DNA from: Larix sibirica
Lineage: Eukaryota > Streptophyta > Pinopsida > Pinales > Pinaceae
Direction: 5' to 3'
DNA: 21,615 bases
Assembly (NCBI GenBank): GCA_004151065.3
Contig: NWUY0300071650.1
Span: 1 to 21,615, forward strand
Part shown: positions 9,926 to 19,511 of the stretch, in pieces
Numbering within the stretch: the first letter of the stretch is position 1
Layout of the letters: every line of letters starts with the position of its first letter
Position numbers and translations under genes: made by a program
Notes under the pieces: generated by a model
What the model was told of the DNA's origin: nothing
Database searches by the model: none
Seen by the model: only the letters and a program-made list of their open reading frames with translations

Positions 9926-10877
9926 CCTATTCATAGGTGAATAATGAGATGGTATGGGGTTTTGACGCTGCTACTGTAATAAATAGTTTTTAATCAAAAG
10001 GAGAATTATTGTTTACATATGTTGTTATATGTGAATTTCTTGTAGCTAGGTAGCTGAGTAGATGAGTTTCATTTGGTAGACTGTTGCTGAAGAGGAAGGC
10101 CCCCGTTCAATATTAGTGCTTCTACCTTTGTGTGGTGTGTTCAGGTATTGCTTTATTAAATTGTTATGTGTGTGCAGATTTACCTATTTAACCTGTACTC
10201 ATGTTAATTACAATTTGAAGTAATTTTTTTTATTAACTATGTTTTCCATAAAACAATGAATGTGTGATTCAATCTACTGTGTGATATTCCATGGATTGTT
10301 AATAGATATCTCTTAGGACTTAGACTTATTGATGCATTAATTTAAATTCCTTTCCAATTTGATTATGAAATTTTTATTTTTAGCGAGTAATAGTCAATAG
10401 TATATATTTGAAAACGAAGTACTGTGAGAGCAATGACCTTTAAAGGCATGTGGGATGGTTTTCACCTGTGATTCTACCTGAGATCAACATACATCTTCTC
10501 TGATAATTTACTCTTGCAAGTTGCAAATTTGATTTAATATTTTCAGCATGTGTGTATTTGATTTTGATGCTTGAGAACTCTTTCAAACACACTTTTGCTA
10601 GTTGACAATGGAGACTAGAAACATAACAACCGTACAACAAACTGCTTTTGATTCATTACATTGTTGTACCTGTAGTTCAGCCAAGCCCCAAATTTTCCAT
10701 TAAAGAAATTTCAGGATATTAACTGGTTTCATAAAGAGTCTTCGAGTTTTGCAATTAGGATAAGTCAATATGGCTTTAGTCTTGCACATACAGTGCTTGC
10801 ACCTCAGAATCCTACGAGCCTCTATTTGACATTAAATCATTGGAGAAATTAAATAACATAATTCTACCCCAACATTT

Positions 10878-10895
10878 CGGCGTCGTTGCCAGGGA
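10878..10895 (+). other. tRNA-Asp-type gypsy primer-binding site
   Basis: CGGCGTCGTTGCCAGGGA matches 15 of 18 bases of TGGCGCCGTTGCCGGGGA, the PBS known from Athila/Tat-type gypsy elements and assigned to tRNA-Asp. All three differences are transitions (T to C, C to T, G to A), as expected from ageing of methylated DNA. It follows CCCCAACA by three bases. Confidence 0.7.
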
Positions 10896-11314
10896 TGTGC
10901 TAAATGGATTAAAGTCTAGGTAGGTAGGTTGCTTTTAAATTATGAAAAGGAGGAGGAATGAATAATAAGAGAAGAGGCAAGAACCTTCACTACCACCATT
11001 GTTGAAAAAAGGTAAGTATTCTTGCTCTGTCATCATTGGTGAAGATATTCCAAATCTTTTTCATGCTTGTAGATTTAGTAGTAGATTAAATTTCAATTCT
11101 AACATTTTTCATTTCTAGCATTAGAAGAATATCCTTTTGAATACTAATCCATTTTTATTGAAGTACTAATCCATGTGCAAGACAAGAATCATTATTCAAC
11201 AAAGAAGGCTTCATAAATGTTCAAGAATCTGTGGAGAAGAGAAAAATGATTCTCCAATAGCTCTCTCAAATCCCAACAGCAGCTAGAATCTCTACCTCTC
11301 ATCAAGAGAAAATA
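10896..11314. other. Leader after the Asp-type PBS, no gene
   Basis: Purine-rich at 10940-10985 (for example AAAAGGAGGAGGAATG), then AT-rich and stop-dense. Fits a retrotransposon leader; no protein motif seen. Confidence 0.4.
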
Positions 11315-11713
11315 TTGATAGCAGTTAAGAACATATATGCACTCCAAGAAGTGATAAGAGAGGAAGAGTCCCAACAACAACAAGAGGAGACCAAGGAATC
11401 ATGTACCACATTATATGGAGAGAAGCCATTGGAACAAGATATTGAAGAGTTTTTGACATGCTTAGTAGCAGATCCTCTATGCACACCAAATGCTAATCAT
11501 CCAACAGTAGAATATCTCCATGGCATTGTACAGGAGAACATGCATAGTGGTCTAAATGAACAACTGAACCATGAGCATCATGAACTCATTGAATGTTGGT
11601 TTCAAACAACTATCAACTCACACCACTCCTTCATTCTTCATCACTTATTGGTATCATCATCAAAGAAGCTAATGCTTCGTACTATGGTATACATTAAATT
11701 TTTTATCTTTTAA
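11315..11713 (+). other. Unrecognised 132-codon open stretch
   Basis: The longest open frame inside the PBS-to-PPT interval. It opens with TTG, not ATG, and reads through a Gln/Glu-rich segment (EEESQQQQEETKE) to an acidic/His-containing part (NEQLNHEHHELIECWF) before TAA. I do not recognise it: it has no zinc knuckle, no capsid motif and no protease or RT residue. Being open for 132 codons in AT-rich, stop-dense DNA is mildly unusual. It may be the worn trace of a gag-like or captured sequence, or chance. Confidence 0.25.
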
Positions 11714-12408
11714 ACCTAAGTATGAATGTATTTTTACACCTGTTACAGACATGGTTTCAATAGAAGTAATCCTACACTTGAAGGAGATCTTATTTTATTC
11801 AAGTAGGGTAGGATGATGTATTATAAATAAATAAATAAAGTAAAGATAAAAATAGAATTTGCTGTGAAAACCAGCTTGTCTGGCACAACATAGCAGGATT
11901 CTAGTTAGAAGACCAAGCAACTGGCTAGCTAGATTCTAAATAAAAGTTGAAGGTATCTTCTACAAGTTTTTCTAAAAATCTAAAATCATTATTGGTTTGT
12001 GCTTGTGCCGGCTGATGAAGAATTTCTTAAGGTATTCCTTTCAGAAAGCTTTGTCCCATCGACAACATCACCTTATCTAGGATGAGAGCTAGAGACATTT
12101 AAAAGTACCTTGAGGCCTACATCCATTAATGGTAGGTTCTCTCGTTGGAAAGTAATGAGAATTCCTTAATGTTTCTTACTTGGTGAATTTTGTTGATGTT
12201 CGACAACAAATCATATATTCACATCATACAAAATGTACTTGGGTACCTTGATATCCATAACATCAGTGATGGAATATCTCACACTAGTTAACAACTGACA
12301 TCATTGGTTGCTAACCCAGTGAGTTTACTTTCTGTTCGACATCAGAAAATCCATTCACAAGAAGGAATTTGTACCAGGATTGAGTTCAGGTTGAACATTC
12401 AACAGGAT
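11714..12408. other. Non-coding interior, with short AAAT microsatellite
   Basis: No open frame of note. An AAAT microsatellite (AAATAAATAAATAAAG) lies at 11825-11840. Two similar phrases, GTTCGACAACAAATCA (12197) and GTTCGACATCAGAAAATC (12334), recur without clear meaning. Confidence 0.45.
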
Positions 12409-12507
12409 TTACATGTTTTCAGTGGGAGTTACAAGTTTTCAGTAAGCATCACAAGTTTTCAATAGAATTTACAAGCTTTTACAGAATTTACAAGTTTTCT
12501 GAAAAAC
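12409..12507 (+). repeat. Five-unit 20-bp degenerate tandem repeat
   Basis: Units at 12409, 12429, 12449, 12469 and 12488 (20, 20, 20, 19 and 20 bases) have the core TTACAAGTTTTCxxTAxxxx. The last ends in a small hairpin (ACAAGTTTTC / GAAAAACTTGT). Confidence 0.8.
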
Positions 12508-12733
12508 TTGTGATTTAATCATTTTCCAGAAGAAGAAAAAAGCTTGTAATCAGGCATATTCCAACAGATTTTTAGTCTCCAATAGTAGCAACAATTTAGT
12601 CCTTTGTAGAAACAACTTATAATTCAGTACTATATTTTTCCAATGAAACAACAACATGATTGTTGTGAAGGATGATCATCTAGATTTAATAGCAGTCACC
12701 TCACCTAGTTTGCATGAGGGAATGAAAACCCTC

Positions 12734-12746
12734 AAGTGTGGGGGAG
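12734..12746 (+). other. Polypurine tract and possible 3' LTR start
   Basis: AAGTGTGGGGGAG followed by TGGATGCC. Plus-strand primers of Athila/Tat gypsy elements have the form AAGT(T/G)TGGGGGAG directly before the TG of the 3' LTR. Together with the PBS at 10878 it brackets an interior of about 1.84 kb. The following sequence could not be aligned by eye to the candidate 5' LTR. Confidence 0.5.
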
Positions 12747-13452
12747 TGGATGCCAACACCTTCATATTCTTCTTAGCATATTCAACATATTAACCTCCAA
12801 TCAACATACATATTCAATCATCAATGCTCTGTCATCACCAGCCGAGTAGCGTTCTCAGCACAATCAGTCCACTGCCATTTCTGCACCATAGAAAGAAAGC
12901 ATCAGTCCACATCCATACAACAGGTATTTGTAAGTTACTAAGGTATGTAATAATTTCTTATTCTTTGTAAATATTCAGGAACAAGACCATAATATCCTTT
13001 ACATATACTATTACATCATGACTTGTACTTATTCCTACCAAATTGTTTCCATGTCATGCCTTATTATCATCACCTAATCAACCGAACTCTTACCCTATCC
13101 TGTCAATCATGTATTATCTAACGATGACCATTTAATCATGATTCAACCTCGCGTTATATGATTTGACAATCACATTTTATCATTATTGTAATTTCAAACT
13201 CATCATCGACCTCTTAACTCTGTTAAATTTATTTTACCTGGTACATTAAACCTATAATCCACTCCTTATACTCATTGGCCCTAATAAGTAGCATTGTGAT
13301 CACTACCACTCATAGTTGAATCAATTTGATAGGTTTCATATCTACTCATAGCCATGGTGAAGAAGATATGAATTAGATTCCGTTACATGCTTAGATACAG
13401 AACCGGGAAGCAAGGAGCATTGCTAAGGAGTAGGGCTATATGTTTTCTTTGA
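12747..13452. other. Possible 3' LTR region, no gene seen
   Basis: Begins TGGATGCCAACACC after the PPT. C/T-rich and A-rich in patches, stop-dense, without a TATA box in this part. If it is an LTR, its copy at 9359-10874 has diverged or been replaced. Confidence 0.3.
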
Positions 13453-13698
13453 AAGGTTGTAGGTTTTCATGAAGAACTCAATCTGGATTTCACCTTTTCA
13501 TTTGATAAAGGAGTTGTTAATATTAGAGGTTGGAATTTTCTACTTTCCAAGGAGTCTAATGATGAGGCAACATGGTTTCTTTCTTCTGATGATAAATGGT
13601 TCAAAACACAGAGGCTCAAGGACAAAAATTCATGGAATTTATTTGTTGAAAACAGTCATCCTCTTCTTGATTGGAATCGGGACATGCGCAAGAAGTGA
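13453..13698 (+). pseudogene. Trp-rich coding-like fragment, unrecognised
   Basis: An 81-codon open stretch without an ATG start, from after TGA 13450 to TGA 13696. It reads like real protein: LDFTFSFDKGVVNIRGWNF, then ATWFLSSDDKWFKTQRLKD and SWNLFVENSHPLLDWNRD. It has five Trp, charged and aromatic residues alternate, and there are no low-complexity runs. The closing TGA may be a mutated TGG, since LKVYRIIWKNFFI follows in frame. I cannot name the family. It could be a captured host exon or a worn transposon protein. The ATG frame that overlaps it (from 13469) looks less protein-like and is probably its shadow. Confidence 0.35.
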
Positions 13699-14318
13699 CT
13701 CAAAGTTTACAGAATAATATGGAAGAATTTTTTTATATAAATCCATTCTAAGAAATATTGTAGAATCTTGTCAAAAAAAGGAGGATCTATAAACAATCAT
13801 CTACATTCCCAAAAATCATGTTGATTTGTAATATCTAAGGGAGAAGCAATCAATTATGGATACAGAGGTTGATGATGATTGGTAGAGAATACTAAGAGCC
13901 AACTTAAGGACTCATCACCAAAAATGAAATTACTAGATTTTGAAATTTGGGATCACTACATAGGGGAGTTGTAGTAGTTATCTACTCCAGATTCTTCCCT
14001 TGCGGTAAGTCTGAATTTTTTGTTTCTCAAGTTAGAAAAGTATTATAAATCAAAATAGCACTTCTCCATCCACGATGACACTAAAATTTGTAAGTCACAC
14101 AAAAGGACACCATGGATTGAAGAGATTTGACTTTATACTTAGCTTGTTGGCCTATCTCATTTCTATTTCATCTATCTTTCCCATTTTATTTATTTTGGTT
14201 TGTGACATGCGTGTGAGTGATGGTCATGCAGCATGCGTATCACAAAGATACTGCTGGTTTATCCACTTGTGTGTGAAAGAAAAAGTTTCATGTGCATTCT
14301 GCTAATGGGTGAACTGCA
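13699..14318. other. Unassigned stretch
   Basis: TATA-like TATATAAAT at 13732 and scattered stops. An open frame at 14075-14305 is hydrophobic in the middle but looks like chance. Nothing else recognised. Confidence 0.35.
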
Positions 14319-14861
14319 TGTTACACACACTATGTTTGTTTTCCACATGCATGTACCCAATTAAAATTCAAAAATAAAGTAAAAATCGAATTTGGGTAGT
14401 TCTTGATAACTTCCCTAGTAGTTACGAACCCCTATCCATTCAAGGACTCCTCATTCTATTATAAAAACAAGTAAGGTTGGCCTTGAAGGGGACTTTTGGA
14501 TCATTGGTAATGAAATGCTGGAAGAATTTGGTCTCCCTCTAATCCTCATTTTATGTGATTGAGATATTACCTTTCCCATCACCTAGAGATTGTTGGAGCA
14601 TTGTGGAAAAGAGAAGTAAAGGAACCTAGGTCAAGGTTTTGTGAAGTGCCTCATCATAGAAAGGTATAATTGTACTAGTTATTGTGACTAATAAAGACAT
14701 CTTTCCTTTCCCAATATCTTGTTGCAATCTAGTTCAATGAAATGTTTGTTATTTGTATTGAAATCTAATGTATATGTTTGAAATATATCAATGTACTAGT
14801 TTCAATTTATCTTCATTTTATTGTAGCCATAAGCTTTGAGAAACGTATTCTATGTTCTACA
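14319..14861 (+). mobile_element. LTR-like control region
   Basis: Elements occur in LTR order: a TGTTACACAC start, a TATA box (TATAAAAA, 14460-14467), a polyadenylation-like AATAAA (14690-14695) and a CTACA end (14857-14861) just before a degraded copia-type PBS. No second copy was found, and the left edge rests on the terminal motif only. Confidence 0.3.
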
Positions 14862-14863
14862 GG

Positions 14864-14873
14864 TGTTATAGAG
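14864..14873 (+). other. Weak copia-type primer-binding site
   Basis: TGTTATAGAG resembles TGGTATCAGAG with one substitution and one missing C. The position after a CA end supports it; similarity this short can arise by chance. Confidence 0.25.
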
Positions 14874-15769
14874 TCAGAGTTAAATATTAAGGTCACGGTT
14901 GAAGTCTATTAAAAGCTAAGACCAACCTTCTTAAATAAGGTACACCATCTTGAACCTTTAGTATAGTCTTTATCTTTTACAAAGGTTTGGATGCTTGTTT
15001 GATTGTACATGTTTAGTTGATTTCCCTTAGTATGTTGATAGTCTCATCCCAACCATAGGACTTATTTCCTTAAAACAAAAAGAAATGTTGTAGAATGAAT
15101 GAAATAGAAGAAACATATCTTGGAATTATAGTTTGTATATAGATATATTAAAATGAAAATAAGTTCTTGAAAAGAAATTGTGATAAACTTAGGAAAGAAA
15201 ACATAGATCTAGAACTTCAAATGCAACTTTTGAAGAAAAAAGAAGGAGCTCGGGTGTAGAAATAAAATGTTAAAGCATAACAAAATCAACAGAAAGAAAC
15301 ACATGAAGGAATACAAGAAAATCAAGTTTCCAAATCTGGAAATGAAATTCTGGATGATATACAGACAAACACATTAGCTTTGGCCTCTTTCAAAATTTGT
15401 TTAGTCAATTGACAAGGAAATAATGATTTATATGATTTGGGAATTATTTATAAACATCAGTACAAGGATAGAGATTTAGAGCATGCAAGAGGAATGGTAC
15501 ATAAAGTACCTTATTGCAGAAAATAGGAGGAACACAATTCAAAATTTGCAAAATCAAGTCATAGTCTTCAAAAAAAGAAAAAAGAGAGAATGTATGATTT
15601 TACTCTACAAAGAGTAAGTTACCAACCCATTCAGTTGTATACTTAGTATACTTCCATGAATAGTGGAGTACACGTAAATTGTCACAGTTATAATTAGGTG
15701 GGAAATTTGAAATTCAAATTATGGAGGATTTGAAAGAAGTTTATAATAATTCTCCTTTTAGAACCAAAT
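14874..15769. other. A-rich stretch with short coil-like open frame
   Basis: Mostly stop-dense. 15152-15259 is open for 35 codons and reads LRKENIDLELQMQLLKKKEG, a heptad-like pattern, before TAG. It could be the start of a gag behind the weak PBS at 14864, but no conserved motif follows. A GTATAC/GTATAC inverted pair is near 15639-15653. Confidence 0.25.
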
Positions 15770-16030
15770 CTAACCAAATCTGATGTGTGAATTATATTCA
15801 TTCAAAATATTCTTAGAATTTGAATAGTGTGGGATCCAAATGTTCTTGTTGGTGAAACTAATCTTTGTTCTTTCATATTCTTCATTCTCAGTCCGATCTG
15901 GATAATAGATTTCTGTATGATTATGAGTCAATGTCTGAAATTTATGTTTGAAGGGAGCACCATATTCTTGTTGAACTAAACAATAATAATGAAGAAGTAT
16001 TGCCAAAAAAGAACACTCTGAAATCTTCAT
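15770..16030 (-). other. Unrecognised minus-strand open stretch
   Basis: An 86-codon ATG-to-stop frame. The N-terminus (MKISECSFLAILLHYYCLV) is hydrophobic enough for a signal-peptide-like helix. The rest is polar (YYPDRTENEEYERTKISF). No family is recognised. Base composition matches its surroundings, and a chance frame is quite possible. It sits downstream of two other minus-strand open stretches (16078-16275 and 16913-17134). Confidence 0.2.
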
Positions 16031-16077
16031 CTCTATGAGAATATGAGTAGATCAAAACTGAAGATGTTCTAACAGCA

Positions 16078-16275
16078 TTAACTGCCTCTCCAGATCAGAT
16101 CTTCCCATATACAGGGTGTTGATGGGAAGATCTGACCTGCTCGCCAACAAGGAGAAATAGCCCACACAAAGTGCTTAAAGCATCGATTTGTGTGTTTGGA
16201 ATAGCCACTTCTTGCGGGAACAAAGGCCTCGCTTCCTATATGGATTTTCTCTAAAAAAGAGAGCCTCACAATCAT
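16078..16275 (-). other. Unrecognised minus-strand open stretch over a hairpin
   Basis: A 65-codon frame starting at ATG, reading SEAFVPARSGYSKHTNRCF and then HFVWAISPCWRAGQIF. It is richer in Trp, Cys and Arg than random AT-rich DNA would give, and locally GC-richer than its flanks. Its end overlaps the inverted repeat at 16091-16139, so the repeat shapes the C-terminus. I do not recognise a family. It may be a fragment of a transposed or captured sequence. Confidence 0.25.
16091..16139. repeat. 18-bp inverted repeat (hairpin)
   Basis: 16091-16108 and 16122-16139 pair over 18 bases with one mismatch, the inner 14 (TCAGATCTTCCCAT) perfectly, around a 13-base loop. It is the longest strong hairpin I saw in the window. 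Confidence 0.85.
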
Positions 16276-16912
16276 ATTTTAATCATTTCCTACATGATAA
16301 ACTACTCTGGAATGAAATGAAAAGTTAACTATGATGCAAATTCCGATAGATGAAACAAACAGTTTAGTAGCTGCTAAACTAAGAAAAGTTTAGTACCTGC
16401 TAAAAAACCTGTAGGTTTTCGCTACGAAATAAAACTGTAAGCTAAACTTAAAACTAAATTTAGTCAAATCTATTGCTATCCTGGAGGAGCAAATTTAAAG
16501 AAAGAATTTGTGATGCATAAAATGATAGTTTTTATAGCCAATTTACTTAAACAAAGTTAAGTAAATAGCCATTTGAATAAGAACACCAATTTTATCAAAG
16601 ATAAACAAATAAAAAAACAATTATGGTTGATCTTGAATCTAACTATTTATGCTATCAAAGTAATGTGATCATTTCTAACAATATACATAAAATCCAACAA
16701 CAAAAAAATAAGTTAAGATAATCAAATAAATTTGTAATTAATTTTACAAAGTATATGAAAATCTTACAGAGCACCATTGACCACAACGCACTGCATGAAA
16801 ATGATCACCGAGCAATCTCTGGTTTTCAATTTACAGCTTCATAAATAATTACAAGGAAAGATGAACGGCCAACATAAAGCTAACTGAAGAACAACACGTC
16901 TTCCTTTATCTG
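16276..16912. other. AT-rich stretch with palindromic repeat pair
   Basis: No gene seen. Contains the palindromic pair at 16361-16405; the rest is A-rich, stop-dense DNA. Confidence 0.4.
16361..16405. repeat. Tandem pair of palindromic 20-mers
   Basis: AGTTTAGTAGCTGCTAAACT (16361-16380) is an inverted repeat with 7-bp arms; AGTTTAGTACCTGCTAAA (16387-16404) repeats it with one change in the centre. Confidence 0.75.
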
Positions 16913-17134
16913 TTACATAAAATTATTACAAAGAAGAGTACATAATGATAAAGAAGAAAATATTTCATTTCTGGAGAGACTTATCCCCCTTGGGCATTCG
17001 AATTCTTCTTCTTTATAAAGGTCGTAAGATCCTTCTTCTGCTTTCCATTTGTTGGGATGAACCGATAGATCTAGAGATCTACTTGGGATTAGGTGCAACC
17101 ACTCCTTAAGATGATCAAATAATCTCGCAATCAT
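16913..17134 (-). other. Possible minus-strand coding fragment
   Basis: A 73-codon ATG frame, also open a few codons upstream (LFEEVIFEP). The first part, MIARLFDHLKEWLHLIPS and then VHPNKWKAEEGSYDLYKEEE, looks more protein-like than its surroundings, with an amphipathic Leu/Trp start and a charged middle. The last third (SSLSLCTLLCNNF) looks like chance read-through. I recognise no family. It might be an exon piece of a captured gene; no clear splice sites were found. Confidence 0.25.
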
Positions 17135-18180
17135 TGGCTCAAAAATAACTTCCTCAAATAATTAATTAACTGTCTACACGTAGCTAGCTAATTTTAATAA
17201 GTTCACAACAATCTTGGGAAAATATCTCAACGAACTTATAGCAACTTGCTTAGAAATGTGGCAATTTTAGGTGAACATGAGAAGTATGACGGCATATGGT
17301 TTTCCTTTCCACACTGACAACATAGTGGCGGTTGTTTATTGTCATGCGATTCCAGTTTAACCCTTCATCAATGTCCAAAATTTATGACATAATACTTTCT
17401 CAAAGTGGATTCATGCAATAGTTAAATAAAACAAAAGTTTATTAAAATATTCATATATTGGAACAATTCAACTTTTATTTTATTCTATTCCAATGTACAC
17501 TATCCAAAAAGAACTAAGTGAATTACATTAATGCAAATTGATAAAGTGACTTTATGTGAAAATTTGAATACCTGGGAACCAAATTTTAGATAGAAAATGA
17601 CAAAAAATTTGGTAATCAAATTTTATGTGCAGAAATAAAGTTATTTCTTTTGAATATGCATATAAGATTGACCTTTCATATTAGTAACATGTCTTTAGTT
17701 ATTATGTTAAAGTTAACTATGTTAAAGTTAACTATGTTAAATACATTATTAACATTGTCTTATAAATATTCAATATGATAAATTAATAAATGTTAACTTT
17801 TATTATATAGGTATAATATTGTTTTATTGTTATTAGAAAAGAATAATATGACTTGGAATATTTATCAAAAGAGTAATATGGAAAAATAAATATTTCTATA
17901 TATATAGATATATATAACAAGTCATTAATATCTTATCTAAATAAAGCATGAGACTTATTTACCAAAAAACAACTATAGTTTGTAAGAAATAGTATTTTAC
18001 TTTAAAATAAATAATGTTGACTCTTTTAAGATATGAATGGGAAATTTGAGATTGAGTGTTTAGTTAATTTACCATGATCTTCCAAATCACACTTCTAATT
18101 CATTAATGAACTGAAAAGACCAAATTTTGACAAAATTGTCAAAAAAAAGAATTTAATGCAATTTTCACAACCAAAATATG
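17135..18180. other. Strongly AT-rich stretch without genes
   Basis: Long A and T tracts, a TATATATATAGATATATA segment near 17898-17916 and a 15-bp tandem repeat at 17704. No open frame or element edge recognised. May be very old repeat DNA. Confidence 0.5.
17704..17741 (+). repeat. 15-bp tandem repeat, 2.5 copies
   Basis: ATGTTAAAGTTAACT at 17704-17718 and 17719-17733, then ATGTTAAA. Each unit includes the palindrome AGTTAACT. The same AAAGTTAACTATG phrase appears once at 16321-16333. Confidence 0.85.
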
Positions 18181-19511
18181 GAACTTGTTCGGATAAGGCT
18201 AATATAGATCATGCAAGCATCATCAACAGAGAAGGACATCCATCGTTTTTCATTGAGTTTCAAGAAGAAAATTAGCCAAGTATCTAGTGTGGTTCGAGTT
18301 CTAGTTGGTTTTTTTGTGGGACAAGTAGCTTCATGATTCAGTTGGTGGAGTTTTACTAGATTAATCTCAGCCTCTACTAGCCTGTGGATGGATTGTGCTC
18401 CTGTAAGTCTGGATGGTCATTCCCTGGTGTATATTTGACTGTAATATCTATGTATTATTTGTTGAATGATCCTCGAGAGTCTATTTTCATATCTAAGGTC
18501 AAAATACTTTGGAGAGAGTAAAGTTTTGTAAGGAAGAAATCCATTACTTGGGAGTTAGTTGCATATCTCTCTTTGTACTTTTTGGACTATTGAACATCAT
18601 ATTTCTCAGAATATTGCAGAAGAAAATACAACCATGTAACTTCTGAAGATATCCATCCTACAAAAATAAAATTGTAGCCTGATTCTCTCATGTGTCTGAT
18701 CAAATTTATGGTGTATGTTTATCTCTTGTAGAAATTAGCTTTAATAGTTAACTAGGTTTGATTTCTGAGCTGTGTAAATTACATAGGTGTTTCCAAAAAC
18801 CTATATGTGGGTCATGCTACACTGTTAGGGTGTGTTAGGGTCAAAATACCCATCCCTAGAAGAAATTCGAACTTGTTCAGTTTTGTTTGGAAAACCTGGG
18901 AAAAAAGTGGCTTATGTCCAACTTGTGGTAGTTTGAGCACATGATCTTAATTCTATTATAGTTTTTCTCTGTTACGAGTATATAAACTGTATAGGTGATT
19001 TCAGATATGAGTTATAGAGCTTACTACTTCTAGTTGCTTCTAGATTGCACCAGAAGCAGAAGGATTCCCACATAATTCCTAGTGAAATTGCCTCCGGTCA
19101 TTTGGCTTCCCTAAATGGTCTTCCCAGGTGTGATGCATCTGGAAAAGTGAAAATGTCGAAGAAAGGCATTGAATTAATCCCGTGAACTTACTCTGTAGTG
19201 ATCTAGTTTCCGAGTGTCTATGGATGCTCATAAACCCCTGTATAGAAAAATTAGTGAAGGTCTAGTGGTGTTTGGGACAAAACTTAAAATTCTAGTCCAA
19301 AAGTAGTCACTTTCGAGTTAGGTTCCTAAATCCTGTTTGGGTACATTACAAATTTTGAAAAGCCACGAGATGTAAGACATGCACTTATTCATATATTTTC
19401 AAAACCATTCTCTTCACGTGTCATGACTCAAGATAGTCAAATCATACCTCTCCTTCCTTGGAGGCATGCACTAACCCTACCATCTTAGGGGATGCACTAG
19501 TTCATATCATC
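18181..19511. other. Unassigned stretch, no gene seen
   Basis: Stop-dense in all frames. A TGTTAGGGTGTGTTAGGG phrase near 18822-18839 could be an LTR edge but has no partner. The end may belong to the copia spacer upstream of the RT fragment. Confidence 0.4.

Larger units (their letters stand above)
9359..10874 (+). mobile_element. Candidate 5' LTR before an Asp-type PBS
   Basis: The right edge is good: CCCCAACA ends at 10874, three bases before a PBS. A TATA box (TATAAATA, 9918-9925) sits inside. The left edge is uncertain; TGAGTAAGTTTTGATGATAAAA at about 9359 is one possible start. PPT-like GTGGGGGAGT (9789-9798) and TTTGGGGGAGTT (9833-9844) occur before the TATA box, so the true LTR might begin nearer 9850. 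No intact protein is encoded. Confidence 0.4.

Noticed and set aside
12409-12507. CRISPR-like regular repeats
   Set aside because: Units are contiguous with no spacers, degenerate, and lie in plant retrotransposon DNA; simple tandem repeat is the right description.
13469-13717. Plus-strand ATG frame of 82 codons
   Set aside because: The overlapping frame 13453-13698 has a far more protein-like composition; this is probably its shadow.
14075-14305. Plus-strand 76-codon frame with a hydrophobic middle
   Set aside because: Short, no recognisable motif, and just upstream of an LTR-like region; a chance frame in T-rich DNA is more likely than a membrane protein.
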